DNA from: Chitinophagaceae bacterium
GTDB taxonomy: Bacteria > Bacteroidota > Bacteroidia > Chitinophagales > Chitinophagaceae
Assembly: GCA_016715365.1 (NCBI GenBank)
Contig: JADKAM010000002.1
Span: 186,001 to 250,000 of the forward strand
Reading direction: 5' to 3'
Length of the DNA stretch: 64,000 nt
Part shown: positions 63,863 to 64,000 of the stretch, piece by piece
Layout: the number at the start of each line of letters is the position of its first letter
How positions within the stretch are numbered: position 1 is the stretch's first letter
The notes under the pieces: generated by a model
Databases searched by the model: none
What the model was told of the DNA's origin: nothing
Seen by the model: only the letters and a program-made list of their open reading frames with translations
Program-made: the position numbers and the translations under genes

Positions 63863-64000
63863 CTATTGTTTCACCAAAACATTTGATGTGATGATCCTAT
63901 CTGTAATTGTTTGTGTAATTTTTGAAATAGAAGTTTTACTGGTTGAATCTAAAATCAACAGGTGCCAACTCTTTTTCGTATCCTGGAAATCGAATGGAAG
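63863..64000 (-). CDS. 3' end of an unknown gene, truncated by the window edge
   Basis: On the minus strand an open frame runs from the window edge to a stop at 63863. The visible 45 residues include KKSWHLLILDSTSKTSIS and end with ITSNVLVKQ. No family is recognised. It is on the same strand as the beta-barrel gene and would be upstream of it, with a gap of about 110 bases. Confidence 0.4.
   Translation of the reverse strand, partial: LPFDFQDTKKSWHLLILDSTSKTSISKITQTITDRIITSNVLVKQ

Overview
The window reads as chromosomal DNA of a Bacteroidota bacterium, most likely of the Chitinophagaceae type. The signs are TAnnTTTG-type promoter boxes, a type IX secretion (T9SS) sorting domain, many short-signal lipoproteins, a three-part transhydrogenase (split PntA plus PntB), a TonB-type CarboxypepD/beta-barrel protein, and proteins carrying FN3-like and YadA-head repeats. 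I see no rRNA, tRNA, CRISPR array, transposase or phage module. The species assignment is inference.

Layout. 1-9 kb: DinB fragment, lipoprotein, mnmA, lipoprotein, thyA-folA with a membrane protein and a methyltransferase, then pntAA-pntAB-pntB. 9-24 kb: a block of exported proteins (NTR-like protein, lipoproteins, two seven-repeat WKNG proteins, an NHL propeller, a 946-residue S74/YadA-head adhesin and a T9SS cargo protein), interrupted by HD hydrolase, rsmF-like, LysM/RlpA-like and fmt genes. 24-28.7 kb: two paralogous TPR histidine kinases and a NarL-type response regulator. 28.7-35.7 kb: NamZ-like muramidase, SlyD-like FKBP, pepT, a secreted TPR pair, a WYL regulator and a DinB protein. 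36-45.5 kb: SPFH protein, cupin, ExbB/ExbD, prmC, ribD, several small enzymes, 3-hydroxyacyl-CoA dehydrogenase and glutaryl-CoA dehydrogenase. 45.7-50 kb: an ECF sigma/anti-sigma/DUF4097-like operon, GDSL hydrolase and phosphoesterase. 50-58 kb: pyrF, a PaiB-like protein and a kynurenine (tryptophan) catabolic cluster (kmo, kynU, a frameshifted 2-aminomuconate deaminase, semialdehyde dehydrogenase, haaO, ACMSD). 58-64 kb: GDPD lipoprotein, scpB, atpG, a large outer-membrane beta-barrel protein and the 3' end of an unknown gene.

How genes work together. The kynurenine cluster converts kynurenine through 3-hydroxyanthranilate and aminomuconate semialdehyde toward 2-oxoadipate-type products. Glutaryl-CoA dehydrogenase and 3-hydroxyacyl-CoA dehydrogenase 6-8 kb away would complete the lower route. 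The most system-like observation is a shared non-coding element (GGATATT, then ATCATGG 15-16 bases later, often with an inverted ATCC before it) upstream of both histidine kinases and of neighbouring exported-protein genes. It suggests a local regulon of surface proteins controlled by the adjacent two-component system.

Two other themes stand out. First, many families of small inverted repeats lie between genes, and some of the same sequence classes appear in frame inside fmt and rsmF. Second, two genes (2-aminomuconate deaminase and a small lipoprotein) are each broken by one missing base in a short homopolymer, which may be real or may be sequence error.
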